Positions 41,198-51,106 of a stretch of 64,000 nt of DNA are shown here, one piece after another. Below the pieces are notes generated by a model, which ran no database searches, was not told where the DNA came from, and worked only from the letters and a program-made list of their open reading frames with translations. Source of the stretch: CAMLHU01 sp049680185 (GTDB lineage: Bacteria > Gemmatimonadota > Gemmatimonadetes > Gemmatimonadales > GWC2-71-9); assembly GCA_049680185.1 (NCBI GenBank), contig JBAUHI010000027.1, positions 1 to 64,000 of the forward strand, read 5' to 3'. The position numbers and the translations under genes were made by a program. Numbering within the stretch: the stretch's first letter is position 1; each line of letters starts with the position of its first letter.

Positions 41198-42685
41198 ATG
41201 AGCCTCGAGATCACCGCCGTAGCAGCGGCACCGGGGACGCGTACCACCGCGTGTCTGGTGCTCGCGGTCCCCCAGGGACCGTTGCCGGCCTCCGTTGCCG
41301 CCGTGGATTCGGCGAGCGCGGGGGCCATTTTGCGCTTGTACGCCGCCGGGGATTTCGGCGGGAAGAAGGACGAGGTCGCGGTGCTGTATCCGCCTGGACC
41401 TTTCGCGCGCATCGTCTTGGTAGGGCTCGGCAAGGCCGATGGCATCACCCGGACCCAGCTCCGTCGGGCCGCCGCGATCGGCGCCAAACGGGCCCGGGCC
41501 GTTGGTGCTGGCGCCGCGGAGTTCTTCCTCACACCCGAAGGCCGCGGGTCGGTGTCGGCCCGGGTGGCCGGCCAGGTCATCGCCGAAGGGCTGGGGCAAG
41601 GCGCGTGGCAGTTCACCGAGATGAAGCGCCCGCCGGAGGATCCCAAGGCGCCGCTCACGAGCGTGACCATACTCGCGCCGACCGAGACACCTGAGATGAC
41701 CGCTGGCGTGGCGATCGGTGCGGCGGTGGCCGGCGGGCAGGCCCTCACCCGGCGCATCCAGATGCTTCCCGGCAATGTGTGCACGCCGACCTTCATCGCC
41801 GAGCAGGCGCGTGAGCTCGCCGCCCGTCACAAGTTCAAGGTGACGATCCTCGATCGGGTGGCGATCGTGAAGGAAGGGATGGGCGCGCTCCTGGCGATCA
41901 CGCAGGGCAGCGCCGAGGAGCCGCGATTCATCGCGCTCGAGTACGATGGTGCCGTCGGCAAGCCGGTGGTGCTGGTGGGGAAGGGTGTCACGTTCGACAC
42001 CGGCGGCATCTCGATCAAGCCGGCGGCGAACATGGAGGAGATGAAGTTCGACATGTCCGGTGCCGCCGCGGTGCTCGGCGCCTTCGAGGCGCTGGGCCGG
42101 ATCCGCCCCAAGGTGCGGGTCATCGGGCTCATCCCGTCGGCGGAGAACATGCCGTCAGGGACCGCGATCAAGCCGGGCGATGTGGTGACGAGCCACCTGG
42201 GCAAGACCATCGAGGTGATCAACACCGACGCCGAGGGGCGGTTGCTCCTGGCGGACGCGCTGTCTTACGCACGCCGGTATGATCCCGCGGTGGTGCTCGA
42301 TGCGGCCACCCTCACCGGGGCGATCGTCATCGCGCTCGGCCATACCGCGCTCGGCATCATGGGCAACGACGATTCGGTGGTCGAGGAGGTGCGCCAGGCG
42401 GGAGAGCGTGCCGGTGAACGCGGGTGGCCCCTCCCGTTGTGGGACGAGTATCGGGAGCTCAACAAATCAGATATCGCCGACGTGCGGAACACCGGCGGGC
42501 GGCCGGCCGGGAGCATCACCGCGGGGTGGTTCCTGCGTGAGTTTGCCGAGAGCTTTCCGTGGGCGCATCTCGACATCGCCGGGACCGCATACACCGACCG
42601 CGAGGACCCGACGATGGCCAAGGGACCCACTGGATCGGGCGTGCGCCTCTTCACCGAGTTCGTGTTGGGCCGTGCGCAGGCATAG
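41198..42685 (+). CDS. pepA: Leucyl aminopeptidase (M17)
   Basis: The 495-residue enzyme has the M17 metal site. Key segments are GKGVTFDTGGISIKP (Lys and Asp ligands), MKFDMSGAAAVLG, and NTDAEGRLLLADALSYA with the catalytic Arg. The N-terminal macro-like domain and normal length support a functional cytosolic aminopeptidase. It starts 30 bases after the barrel gene and overlaps the next gene by 14 bases. Confidence 0.96.
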   Translation: MSLEITAVAAAPGTRTTACLVLAVPQGPLPASVAAVDSASAGAILRLYAAGDFGGKKDEVAVLYPPGPFARIVLVGLGKADGITRTQLRRAAAIGAKRARAVGAGAAEFFLTPEGRGSVSARVAGQVIAEGLGQGAWQFTEMKRPPEDPKAPLTSVTILAPTETPEMTAGVAIGAAVAGGQALTRRIQMLPGNVCTPTFIAEQARELAARHKFKVTILDRVAIVKEGMGALLAITQGSAEEPRFIALEYDGAVGKPVVLVGKGVTFDTGGISIKPAANMEEMKFDMSGAAAVLGAFEALGRIRPKVRVIGLIPSAENMPSGTAIKPGDVVTSHLGKTIEVINTDAEGRLLLADALSYARRYDPAVVLDAATLTGAIVIALGHTALGIMGNDDSVVEEVRQAGERAGERGWPLPLWDEYRELNKSDIADVRNTGGRPAGSITAGWFLREFAESFPWAHLDIAGTAYTDREDPTMAKGPTGSGVRLFTEFVLGRAQA

Positions 42686-44495
42686 CCGGCTCGGGTGGGT
42701 CGTGTTGCTGACGGGGGCCGCGTTGGGCGGCCCTTTCGCATTGGCTGCCCACGCCCAGAATCCCGATTCGATCGCCACCGACACCATCCTGACCGACTCG
42801 CTCCGGCGCGGGGTGGATGAGACCCAGAAACTGATCGATGGTCAGGCCCAGGAACTGATCCGGGTCCCGGTGATGCCGACCCGTGGCAGTGCCGGACCGG
42901 CGCCCGCGCTCTCGCGGATCATCCTCGACCGTGATTCGATCGACTGGCACGACGCCGAGACCCTGGGTGACCTCCTCCAGGCCCAGCCGGGCGTGTACCT
43001 GTGGCGGGCAGGATGGACCGGGCAGCCGGAATATCCCGATTACCAGGGGCGGGGGGCGGCATCGATCCGCTATTTCCTCGACGGCGTGCCGTGGCTGCCG
43101 ATGGGGCCCGACAGCGCCGCCGTGGACCCGGCAAGCTTTCCCCTCACGCTGCTGCAACGGGTCGAGATCGAACGCTGGCCGGGGCAACTGGTGGTCCGCC
43201 TGTATACCCGGCGCGACGACCGCCTGGCGCCTCGGTCCAGGATCGTGGTGGCGGCCGGTGACCGGAAGTTCGCCCGCTTCGGCGGCGGATTGGAGCGGCA
43301 CTACGCCTCGGGGCTCAGCTTTTCGCTCGGCGCGGAATACCTGAACGCCCCCACCCGCAGCGGCGAGAACACCAACGCCTCCGACCTCGCCATCCTGCTC
43401 CGCGGCGGCTGGGTCCCTTCGCCCAAGATGGGATTCGAGTACCAGGTGCTCCGGACCTCTCCCCAGCGCGATACCTGGCAGCTTCTGGCGACGGATGACT
43501 CGCTCAGCCACAGTCTCCAGGGGGATCGCACCGACGGATACTTCCGGGGGTTCTACCGGACTGGGCAGGAAGGGGATGGCGCGGAGTTCGATGTCCTTGC
43601 CGGATCGAGCCATTGGAGCGGTGACAGTGTTTCGCAGACCGCCGGCCTTTTCGGCGCCACCGCATCGTACCGCCGACCGACCTGGAAAGTGGACGGGAGT
43701 GCGCTGTCGTGGAGCCGCTGGACGCCGCTGGACACGAGGGTCGACGGGGGCTGGACGCCGGTCGCTGGTCTGGCGGTGAGCGGCGAGGCGGTGCACCAGG
43801 CGCACGATGGTGGCCGGGAGAGCAACTGGATCGGCCTGCAGGCGGGGATCACGCTGCCGCAGTCACTGGTGCTGGAAGGGAGCGTGCGGGCGGGGCGGGA
43901 GGTCGGCGCGCCGGCGGTCCTGGCTGATCCCGCCCAGGAACTCAAGGACTGGCGGGCGTCGGCCGGTTGGCAGCGTAGGGTCATCGGCCTCGAAGCGGCT
44001 TGGGTGCACACGGCGGCGTATCGTCCGCTCGGATTCCAGCCGTACATCGGGATCCCGACGCTGGCCCCGGTGGGCGCCGCGGATTGGCTGGAGGTGAGTG
44101 CCCGGGTGTCGCCGCGGCAGTGGCTGCTCCTTGAGGCGCGCTATGGCGATCCGCAGGGAAGCCTGGTCGATGGGGTCCCGCCGACCCACTCGATCATCAC
44201 GGCCACGATCCGGTCGAAGTTCCTGCGCCAGTATCGGAGCGGCATCTTCGACCTCAAGCTGCAGCTGGCCATGGAAGCCTGGGGCAAGGGGATCATCGGC
44301 CGGGACTCGACCGGTGCCGCGGTGACGCTCCCGGGCGCCACCTTCTTCCGGGGCCAGTTCGAGCTCAAGATCGGCAGTCTGATCTTCTACTACACCCGCA
44401 TCAACCTGCGCAACAGCCTGCTCAGCTATGTGCCCGGATTTCAGATCCCCACCGGTGGCCAGACCTTCGGCGTCCGGTGGGAATTCGTCAACTGA
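42672..44495 (+). CDS. TonB-dependent receptor-like outer-membrane protein
   Basis: A 607-residue protein with a signal peptide (RRHSRLGWVVLLTGAAL, ending AHAQ). A plug-like domain follows (TLGDLLQAQPGVYLWRAG, RGAASIRYFLDGVPW, LQRVEIERWPGQLV), then a barrel with final strand QTFGVRWEFVN. No clear TonB box is seen and the barrel is shorter than typical receptors, so it could be an uptake channel or a reduced form. GTG 42672 lies within pepA's last codons. Substrate is unknown. Confidence 0.75.
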   Translation: MRRHSRLGWVVLLTGAALGGPFALAAHAQNPDSIATDTILTDSLRRGVDETQKLIDGQAQELIRVPVMPTRGSAGPAPALSRIILDRDSIDWHDAETLGDLLQAQPGVYLWRAGWTGQPEYPDYQGRGAASIRYFLDGVPWLPMGPDSAAVDPASFPLTLLQRVEIERWPGQLVVRLYTRRDDRLAPRSRIVVAAGDRKFARFGGGLERHYASGLSFSLGAEYLNAPTRSGENTNASDLAILLRGGWVPSPKMGFEYQVLRTSPQRDTWQLLATDDSLSHSLQGDRTDGYFRGFYRTGQEGDGAEFDVLAGSSHWSGDSVSQTAGLFGATASYRRPTWKVDGSALSWSRWTPLDTRVDGGWTPVAGLAVSGEAVHQAHDGGRESNWIGLQAGITLPQSLVLEGSVRAGREVGAPAVLADPAQELKDWRASAGWQRRVIGLEAAWVHTAAYRPLGFQPYIGIPTLAPVGAADWLEVSARVSPRQWLLLEARYGDPQGSLVDGVPPTHSIITATIRSKFLRQYRSGIFDLKLQLAMEAWGKGIIGRDSTGAAVTLPGATFFRGQFELKIGSLIFYYTRINLRNSLLSYVPGFQIPTGGQTFGVRWEFVN

Positions 44496-44501
44496 GGCAC
44501 C

Positions 44502-44531
44502 CTGCCGCCAAGTCCGCGACCAGCCTATATT
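44502..44531 (+). promoter_or_regulatory. putative promoter of the yicC-gmk-rpoZ run
   Basis: CTGCCG at 44502-44507, 18-bp spacer, TATATT at 44526-44531. It resembles the TTGCCG/TATATT pair before the RNase E/G gene. Confidence 0.5.
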
Positions 44532-44573
44532 TCCGGTCTTTTCCGCCACCGTGGGGTCGCGCTGCCGCAGAGC

Positions 44574-45440
44574 ATGACGGGGTATGGTGCCGCCGAGGCC
44601 CCGGTGGCCGGTGGACGGCTTCGGATCGAGGTCCGGACCGTCAATCACCGGTATTTCAACCTGGCGCTGCGATGGCCGGACGACCTGGCGATGCTCGAAC
44701 CGGAGCTGCGTGAGGCCGTGCGCAAGGAGCTCGACCGCGGCCACGTGGCGGTCCAGGGGCGGTGGACCGAACGGACCGAACGGCGGGCGCCGTTGACCCT
44801 CGACCTCGACCGCGCGCAACAGGTGGCCGGGCGACTGCGGGAGCTGCAGGCGGCGTTAGGCCTTCCGGGCGAGGTCACCCTCGAACTGGTGGCGCGGCAA
44901 CAGGACGTCCTGGGGACCGCTGCCGTGGCGAGCGAGACCTCGGTGACCTGGGCGGAGGTGGCGCCGATCGTGGGTCAGGCACTGGCGGAGTGCCGCTCGA
45001 TGCGGCTGAAGGAAGGCGGGGTGCTGGTCCAGGAGCTGGAGCATCGGCTCGCGCGGCTTGCCGAGGGAGCGGATCTGGCGGCCGGCCTTGCGCCGGAACG
45101 GCTGGTCCGTGAACGGGACCGGCTTCGTGCCTCGGTGGCGCAATTGCTCGATGGCCGGCCCACGGACGATGCGCGGCTGGCCCAGGAGCTGGCGTTCCTG
45201 GCCGACAAACTCGACATCACCGAGGAACTGGTGCGGTTCCGGGCGCATATCGCCGCGTGCCGTGATGCCCTCAAGGGTTCGGCCCCGGTCGGGAAGCAGC
45301 TGGGATTCCTGGCGCAGGAGCTTGGGCGCGAGGTGAACACCATGGGCGCCAAGGCCAATGACGCGGCCATCACCGCGCAGGTGGTGATGATGAAGGGTGA
45401 ACTCGAGAAGTTCCGCGAGCAGCTCGAGAATCTCGAGTGA
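44574..45440 (+). CDS. yicC: YicC-family endoribonuclease
   Basis: The 288-residue protein starts MTGYGAAEAP and has RTVNHRYFNLALR and the C-terminal KQLGFLAQELGREVNTMGAKAND segment, all diagnostic of YicC. YicC proteins are metal-dependent endoribonucleases affecting small RNA turnover. It precedes gmk in a conserved pairing, overlapping it as GTGA. Length is normal. Confidence 0.93.
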   Translation: MTGYGAAEAPVAGGRLRIEVRTVNHRYFNLALRWPDDLAMLEPELREAVRKELDRGHVAVQGRWTERTERRAPLTLDLDRAQQVAGRLRELQAALGLPGEVTLELVARQQDVLGTAAVASETSVTWAEVAPIVGQALAECRSMRLKEGGVLVQELEHRLARLAEGADLAAGLAPERLVRERDRLRASVAQLLDGRPTDDARLAQELAFLADKLDITEELVRFRAHIAACRDALKGSAPVGKQLGFLAQELGREVNTMGAKANDAAITAQVVMMKGELEKFREQLENLE

Positions 45441-46081
45441 GGCCATTCCTGCTGGTGCTCTCAGCACCGTCGGGGTGCGGCAAGACGACGATCGCCCGGC
45501 GCCTCCTGGCCGAGCGGCCTGGGCTGGGATACTCGGTCTCGGCGACGACCCGGCCACCGCGGACCGGTGAGCGCAACGGAGAGTCCTACCATTTCCTGGC
45601 GCCGGAAGAGTTCGCGCGGCGGATCAAGGCCGGCGATTTCCTGGAATGGGCGGAATACGCCGGGCACAAGTACGGGACGCTGCGCGCCGATGTGGATGGG
45701 ATCCTGGCGTCGGGCCGGACCGCGGTGCTGGACATCGAGGTGCAGGGGGCGCGGCAAGTCCGCAAGCACTTCGCGGATGCGGTGCACGTGTTCATCCTCC
45801 CGCCTTCGGGTGCTGCATTGGCCCGACGACTGCGGGGGCGCCTGACCGAGGGGCGTGAGGAGTATGTGGCCCGGCTCAAGCGGGCGGGGCAGGAGATGCT
45901 GGCGGTCTCGGAATACGATTTCGTGATCGTCAATGACGTGCTCGATGCGGCAGTGGCGCAGGTCTCGGCGATCCTCGATGGCGAGGGGCATCGGGTGACG
46001 CGCCAAGTGGGGCTGGATCAACAGGTCGAAACGTTGCGGCGGGAAGTGGCCCGCGAGGCCGACGCCGCGGATACCCAGTAG
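45437..46081 (+). CDS. gmk: Guanylate kinase
   Basis: The 214-residue kinase phosphorylates GMP to GDP. It has the P-loop SAPSGCGKTTIARRLL, GMP-site segments SATTRPPRTGE and YHFLAPEEF, and LDIEVQGARQVRK. The GTG start overlaps yicC. The conserved yicC-gmk-rpoZ-coaBC order continues downstream. Confidence 0.97.
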   Translation: MRPFLLVLSAPSGCGKTTIARRLLAERPGLGYSVSATTRPPRTGERNGESYHFLAPEEFARRIKAGDFLEWAEYAGHKYGTLRADVDGILASGRTAVLDIEVQGARQVRKHFADAVHVFILPPSGAALARRLRGRLTEGREEYVARLKRAGQEMLAVSEYDFVIVNDVLDAAVAQVSAILDGEGHRVTRQVGLDQQVETLRREVAREADAADTQ

Positions 46082-46095
46082 GACGGAGGCAGGAG

Positions 46096-46308
46096 ATGCG
46101 GATATACACGCCGGTCGAGGTCGCCAAGCAGGCGGGCAACAAGTACCTCGGCGTCCTCGTGGCCGCGAAGTTCGCGCGGTACGCCAATGAGCTCCCCAAG
46201 GAGCGCCTGGCCCAGAGCAACCAGAAGCTCACCACGGTGTCGCTCCACGCGCTCACCGAAGGCGACCTGACCTACAAGCTGGTCCGGCGCCGCCGCTCGG
46301 AAGCGTGA
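46096..46308 (+). CDS. rpoZ: RNA polymerase omega subunit
   Basis: The 70-residue protein starts MRIYTPVEVAKQ, has NKYLGVLVAAKFARYAN and ends KLVRRRRSEA. It promotes assembly of beta-prime. GGAGGCAGGAG precedes the ATG. It is slightly short for the family but its position between gmk and coaBC makes the call firm. Confidence 0.88.
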   Translation: MRIYTPVEVAKQAGNKYLGVLVAAKFARYANELPKERLAQSNQKLTTVSLHALTEGDLTYKLVRRRRSEA

Positions 46309-46315
46309 TCGGCGC

Positions 46316-47521
46316 GTGAGCACCTGGTCCGGCCGCCACGTGGTCCTCGGCGTGTCGGGCGGGATCGCCAGCTACAAGAGCTGCGCCCTTGCCCGACGCC
46401 TGACCGAGGCCGGCGCCCAGGTCGACGTGGTGCTCACGTCCGGGGCGGCGGAGTTCGTGCGGCCGGTCACCTTCGAGGCGCTCACCGGGCGCCGCGTCCT
46501 CACCTCCCTCTGGGAGCCGGATGCGGCGCTTTCGCATATCCATCTGGCCCATCGAGCCGACCTGCTCCTCATCGCACCGGCCACGGCCAACCTGATCGCC
46601 CGGGCGGCCCAGGGGCTCGCCGACGACCTCCTCACGGCGCTCCTTCTGGCTCGGGGGACCAGGCCCCTGCTCCTCGCCCCCGCCATGAACGATGAGATGT
46701 TCGCGCACCCGGCCACCCAGGTGAACTTGGGGACGTTGCGAGCGCGTGGTGTGGCCACCGTCGGTCCCGAAACGGGGGCGCTGGCCGAAGGGCCATCCGA
46801 GCGTCCCGGGCGCATGAGTGAGCCGGAAACGATCATCGCCCACGCGGCGCGCCTCTTGAGGGGCCGCACCAAACTCAGCGGCAAGCGGGTCGTGGTCACC
46901 GCCGGTCCCACGCGGGAGCCGATCGATCCGGTGCGGGTAGTGACCAACCGCTCCAGCGGCCGGATGGGGTACCGCGTGGCCGAGGCGGCGTGGGAGCGGG
47001 GTGCCGACGTGACGCTCATCAGCGGCCCGGTGGAGCTGCCGCCCCCGCCGGGGATCGACGTACGGCGGATCGACACCACCGCCGAACTGGAAGCGGCGGT
47101 CCGGCAGGCGCTCGCGTCCGCCGACGTACTCGTGATGGCCGCCGCCCCCGCCGATTACCGGCCCGTGTCGCCGAGTGCGATCAAGCGGCCACGGCAGGAC
47201 GGCGCATTGGCGCTGCCGCTCGAACCCACCGCCGACATCCTGAGCGTCACAGCCACCGCCCGCCGGCCCGGGAGCATGATCGTCGGCTTTGCGCTCGAGA
47301 CCGGCGATGCGCTGGCCAAGGGGAAGGCCAAGCTTGAGCGCAAGGCGCTCGACCTCATCGTGATCAACGACGCCCTCGAGCCTGGCGCCGGGTTTGAAGT
47401 GGACACCAATCGCGTGGCCATCCTGGGGCGGGACGGCACATCGATGATCCTGCCTCTGCAGTCGAAGCGGGAGACGGCCGAGAAGATCCTTGACGCCGTG
47501 GAGGCGCGCCTCGATGGATGA
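46316..47521 (+). CDS. coaBC: Bifunctional CoaBC (PPC decarboxylase / PPC synthetase)
   Basis: The 401-residue enzyme makes 4'-phosphopantetheine for CoA. The N-terminal flavin decarboxylase has LGVSGGIASYKSC, the HIHLAHRAD histidine and APAMNDEMF. The C-terminal synthetase has VVTAGPTREPIDPVR and NRSSGRMGYRVAEAA. Both catalytic halves appear intact. GTG start follows rpoZ by 7 bases. Confidence 0.96.
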   Translation: MSTWSGRHVVLGVSGGIASYKSCALARRLTEAGAQVDVVLTSGAAEFVRPVTFEALTGRRVLTSLWEPDAALSHIHLAHRADLLLIAPATANLIARAAQGLADDLLTALLLARGTRPLLLAPAMNDEMFAHPATQVNLGTLRARGVATVGPETGALAEGPSERPGRMSEPETIIAHAARLLRGRTKLSGKRVVVTAGPTREPIDPVRVVTNRSSGRMGYRVAEAAWERGADVTLISGPVELPPPPGIDVRRIDTTAELEAAVRQALASADVLVMAAAPADYRPVSPSAIKRPRQDGALALPLEPTADILSVTATARRPGSMIVGFALETGDALAKGKAKLERKALDLIVINDALEPGAGFEVDTNRVAILGRDGTSMILPLQSKRETAEKILDAVEARLDG

Positions 47522-48353
47522 CCGGGCGCGGTACCTCAAGCAGCAGGCGGAGTTGGGCGGCAGCGAGGTGGTGGTCAGTGCGCGCGCGGTGGTGCACGTC
47601 GAGGCGCCGAAGTCCGCGGCGCCGGATCGACCGGCGTCACCGAGGGCCCATCCGCGCGAGGAGCAGCGTGCCACGCCGCCGGCGCCACGATCGACACCGC
47701 CAGAGCCCGCCGGCGCCGACTGGCGGAAGGGCGCGCCGCCGATCCCTGGCCCCGGCCTGTCGGTGCTGCCGCCCGCCTTCGCAGCCGGCGATGATCGATC
47801 CCAGTTGGCGACGCTCGATGCCGTTGCGGCGATGGTGCGCGAGTGCCGGCGTTGCCCGCTTTGCGAGGGGCGCACCAATGCCGTTCCTGGTGAAGGCGAT
47901 CCGGCGGCGCGATTGGTCGTGGTGGGCGAGGGTCCTGGCCAGACCGAGGACCAGACCGGGCGCCCGTTCGTCGGTCGCGCCGGGGAGCTGCTCGACAAGA
48001 TCCTGCTTTCGATACAAGTTCCGCGAACCAGTGCCTTCATCCTCAACATCGTGAAGTGCCGCCCGCCGCAGAACCGGGCACCGTTGCCCGATGAGATCGC
48101 GGCGTGCGCGCCGTACCTCCATCGCCAACTGGCGCTGCTGCGGCCCAAGGTCATCATCGCGGCCGGCACCACTGCGGCGGGAGCACTGCTCCAGTCCCGC
48201 AAGAGCCTGGGCCAGCTGCGCGGCCAGGTCCATCGCTATGGAGATGTGCCGCTGGTCGTGACCTACCATCCGGCCGCACTGCTCCGCAACCCCAACTGGA
48301 AGAAGCCGACCTGGGATGACGTCCGTATTGCCAGACAGCTCCTCGACGCCTGA
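47514..48353 (+). CDS. Uracil-DNA glycosylase, family 4
   Basis: The 279-residue protein has a ~100-residue Pro/Ala-rich N-terminal extension, then the family 4 catalytic domain. It has Fe-S cysteines CRRCPLC, motif GEGPGQTEDQTGRPFVG, NIVKCRPPQNR, CAPYL and the TYHPAALLRNP loop. It removes uracil from DNA. The extension has no recognisable fold and may mediate partner contact with replication proteins such as DnaB encoded next. ATG 47514 overlaps the coaBC end by 8 bases. Confidence 0.93.
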   Translation: MDDRARYLKQQAELGGSEVVVSARAVVHVEAPKSAAPDRPASPRAHPREEQRATPPAPRSTPPEPAGADWRKGAPPIPGPGLSVLPPAFAAGDDRSQLATLDAVAAMVRECRRCPLCEGRTNAVPGEGDPAARLVVVGEGPGQTEDQTGRPFVGRAGELLDKILLSIQVPRTSAFILNIVKCRPPQNRAPLPDEIAACAPYLHRQLALLRPKVIIAAGTTAAGALLQSRKSLGQLRGQVHRYGDVPLVVTYHPAALLRNPNWKKPTWDDVRIARQLLDA

Positions 48354-49740
48354 CGCTCCGGCTGCGCCCCGCGGCGCACCCTGGGACAACGATGCCGAAC
48401 AGGCGGTCCTCGGCGCGATGCTCCTCGACCAGGACGCCTCGCTTCGGGCGGCGGAGCTGCTCGAGGATTGGATGTTCTACGCCGAGCGGCACCGCCGGAT
48501 CTTCCGAGCGATGCTGCACCTGGCCGAACAGCGGATCGTCATCGACCAGCTGACGCTCCGGGATGAACTGGTGCGCCGGGGCGAGCTCGATAGCACCGGC
48601 GGCCTGCCGTACGTCTCCGAGCTGGTCGACGCGGTGCCCACCGCGGCCAACCTCGAGTTCCACGCCGGGATCGTGCGGGAGAAGGCCATCCAGCGACGCC
48701 TGATCGAGGCGGCGACCCAGATCATCCAGGAGACCTACGAAGGCCGCAGCCGTTCCGGCGAGCTCCTCGACCGGGCGGAGGCGAAGATCTTCCAGATCGC
48801 CCAGGCGCGGAGGGACGACGGTTTCAAAGGCATCAAGGAGATGCTCTGGCCCACGATGGAGCGCATTGAAAAGCTCCAGGGCAACGCGAAATCGGTTACC
48901 GGTGTGGCGAGCGGCTTCCGAGATTTGGACCAGCTCACGGCGGGGTTCCAGCCGGCGGAACTGATCATCGTGGCGGCGCGTCCGTCGATGGGGAAGACCG
49001 CCTTCTGTCTCAACCTTGCCGCCCACGCCGCCCTCGAGGCGGAGACGGGCGTCGCGATCTTCTCACTCGAAATGAGCAAGGAAGCGCTGGTCCAGCGGCT
49101 GCTCTGCGCCGAGGCGCAGGTGGACAGCTCCAAGGTGCGGACCGGGCGACTCAGGGACGACGAATATTCCCGGCTGGCCCGCGGTGCCGGGGTGCTCTCC
49201 CAGGCCCGGATCTGGATCGACGACACCCCGTCGCTCACGTTGCTGGAGATGCGCTCGAAGGCCCGTCGGCTCAAGGCGGAAAATGACATCGGGTTGATCA
49301 TCGTGGACTACCTGCAGTTGATGCGGAGCCCGGAGATGCAGGAGAATCGTGTGCAGGAGATCTCGGACATCTCGCGCTCGCTGAAGGGGCTGGCGCGGGA
49401 GCTGGAGCTGCCGGTCATCGCGCTGTCCCAGCTCTCGCGCGCCTCCGAGCAGCGGGGCGGGGAGCGCACGCCGATCCTCTCCGACCTGCGCGATTCCGGC
49501 GCCATCGAGCAGGACGCCGACCAGGTGGTGTTCATCCACCGGCCCGAGATGTACAAGGACCTCCGCGACAAGGCGGAGAAGGAGGGCCGGAACCTCGACG
49601 GCGTGGCCGAGATCAATCTGGCCAAGAATCGGAACGGACCCACGGGGTCGTTCGAGCTCTTCTTCAACAAGGCCGTCACCCGATTCAGCGACCACTCGGA
49701 CCGGGAGCCGCCGGCCGAGGCGATCCCCGATGACGCCTAA
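48316..49740 (+). CDS. dnaB: Replicative DNA helicase DnaB
   Basis: The 474-residue hexameric helicase has the N-terminal helical domain (NDAEQAVLGAMLLD), linker, and RecA-like C-terminal motor with Walker A ARPSMGKTAF, Walker B LIIVDYLQLM, and the arginine-finger region SQLSRASEQR. No intein. The chosen ATG overlaps the glycosylase by 38 bases. A slightly later start is possible but the conserved part begins at residue ~24. Confidence 0.96.
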   Translation: MTSVLPDSSSTPDAPAAPRGAPWDNDAEQAVLGAMLLDQDASLRAAELLEDWMFYAERHRRIFRAMLHLAEQRIVIDQLTLRDELVRRGELDSTGGLPYVSELVDAVPTAANLEFHAGIVREKAIQRRLIEAATQIIQETYEGRSRSGELLDRAEAKIFQIAQARRDDGFKGIKEMLWPTMERIEKLQGNAKSVTGVASGFRDLDQLTAGFQPAELIIVAARPSMGKTAFCLNLAAHAALEAETGVAIFSLEMSKEALVQRLLCAEAQVDSSKVRTGRLRDDEYSRLARGAGVLSQARIWIDDTPSLTLLEMRSKARRLKAENDIGLIIVDYLQLMRSPEMQENRVQEISDISRSLKGLARELELPVIALSQLSRASEQRGGERTPILSDLRDSGAIEQDADQVVFIHRPEMYKDLRDKAEKEGRNLDGVAEINLAKNRNGPTGSFELFFNKAVTRFSDHSDREPPAEAIPDDA

Positions 49741-51106
49741 GGCCCGGTCGGTCTATCGCTGTGCGGAATGCGGTCACGACCATTCGAAGTGGGTCGGCCG
49801 CTGTGAAGGGTGCGGGGAGTGGAACACGGTGGCCGAGGAACCGGTCGTCGAGCCTTCAGCGCGCGCCGGTGTCAGGGTCGCGCGTCGCTCGAGTGCGGTG
49901 AGTGGCGGTCCCGCGCCGGCACGGTTGGGTGACATCTCGGAGTCGCGGTTGGAGCGCTGGTTGGTGGGGTTGCCCGAATTCGATTTCGTCCTGGGCGGCG
50001 GGATCGTCCCCGGATCGCTGACGCTGGTCGGGGGCGAGCCCGGGATCGGCAAGTCGACGCTGCTCCTGCAGGCGTGCGCCCGGCTCGAGGCGGCGGGACA
50101 CCGGACGCTCTACGTGAGCGGGGAAGAGTCGCCGGACCAGATCCGCCTCCGGGCCCAGCGCCTGGAAGAGGACACCAGCGCGGTCCACGTGCTCGGCGAG
50201 ACCCGGCTGGAAGCGATCCTGGCGGCGACCACCAGCGTCGGCGCCGATGTCGTCATCCTCGATTCCATCCAGACCGTCTATACCGATGTGCTCGAAGGAG
50301 CGCCTGGCAGCGTGGGCCAGGTGCGGGAATGTGCTGCGCTCCTGATGCGCTTCGCCAAGGAGAGCGGGTCGGCGGTAATGGTCGTAGGGCACGTGACCAA
50401 GGGCGGCAGCGTCGCCGGCCCCAAAACGTTGGAACACATCGTGGACACCGTGCTCTACTTCGAGGGCGAAGGGATGCACGACCACCGGCTCCTCCGCGCC
50501 ACCAAGAACCGATTCGGGTCGGTCGATGAGGTCGGTGTCTTCGCGATGACCGAGCGTGGCCTCATCCCGGTGCAGAGCCCTTCGGCCCTCTTCCTCGCGG
50601 CCCGGGCCTCCGGCATCAGCGGCAGCGCCGTCACCGCGGTGATGGAAGGGACCCGTCCGATGCTGGTCGAGGTGCAGGCGCTCGCGGCCCGTTCGGGCTA
50701 TGGCACCCCGCAACGGGTGGCCACCGGTCTCGATCACAAGCGGCTCGCGGTGCTGCTCGCGGTACTGGAACGACGCGGCAAGGCGTCGTTCGCCGATCTC
50801 GACGTGTTCGTGCAGGTGAGCGCCGGTGTGCGGCTGAACGAACCGGCCGCGGACCTGGCCGTGGCGGCGGCGCTGGTCTCGAGCGTCAAGGATCGACCAG
50901 CACCGGCCGATGCACTCTTCCTGGGCGAGGTCGGCCTGGGTGGCGAGGTCCGGCCGGTGAGCGGGATGGACCGCCGATTGGCGGAGGCGCAGCGATTGGG
51001 ATTCAAACGGGCGTTCGTGCCGGCGCGCTTTGCCGGACGGGGCGGCGGCCTCCACCTGGTCCCGCTCGATCACATCGAAGCGCTGGTGGCGGCACTTGCC
51101 GCGTGA
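49730..51106 (+). CDS. radA: DNA repair protein RadA
   Basis: The 458-residue protein has an N-terminal Cys4 zinc finger (CAEC, CEGC), RecA-like ATPase core with Walker A GEPGIGKSTLLLQA, the RadA-specific KNRFGS motif, and a C-terminal Lon-like domain (DLAVAAALVSS). It is a branch-migration helicase in recombination. It overlaps dnaB by 11 bases. Confidence 0.96.
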   Translation: MTPKARSVYRCAECGHDHSKWVGRCEGCGEWNTVAEEPVVEPSARAGVRVARRSSAVSGGPAPARLGDISESRLERWLVGLPEFDFVLGGGIVPGSLTLVGGEPGIGKSTLLLQACARLEAAGHRTLYVSGEESPDQIRLRAQRLEEDTSAVHVLGETRLEAILAATTSVGADVVILDSIQTVYTDVLEGAPGSVGQVRECAALLMRFAKESGSAVMVVGHVTKGGSVAGPKTLEHIVDTVLYFEGEGMHDHRLLRATKNRFGSVDEVGVFAMTERGLIPVQSPSALFLAARASGISGSAVTAVMEGTRPMLVEVQALAARSGYGTPQRVATGLDHKRLAVLLAVLERRGKASFADLDVFVQVSAGVRLNEPAADLAVAAALVSSVKDRPAPADALFLGEVGLGGEVRPVSGMDRRLAEAQRLGFKRAFVPARFAGRGGGLHLVPLDHIEALVAALAA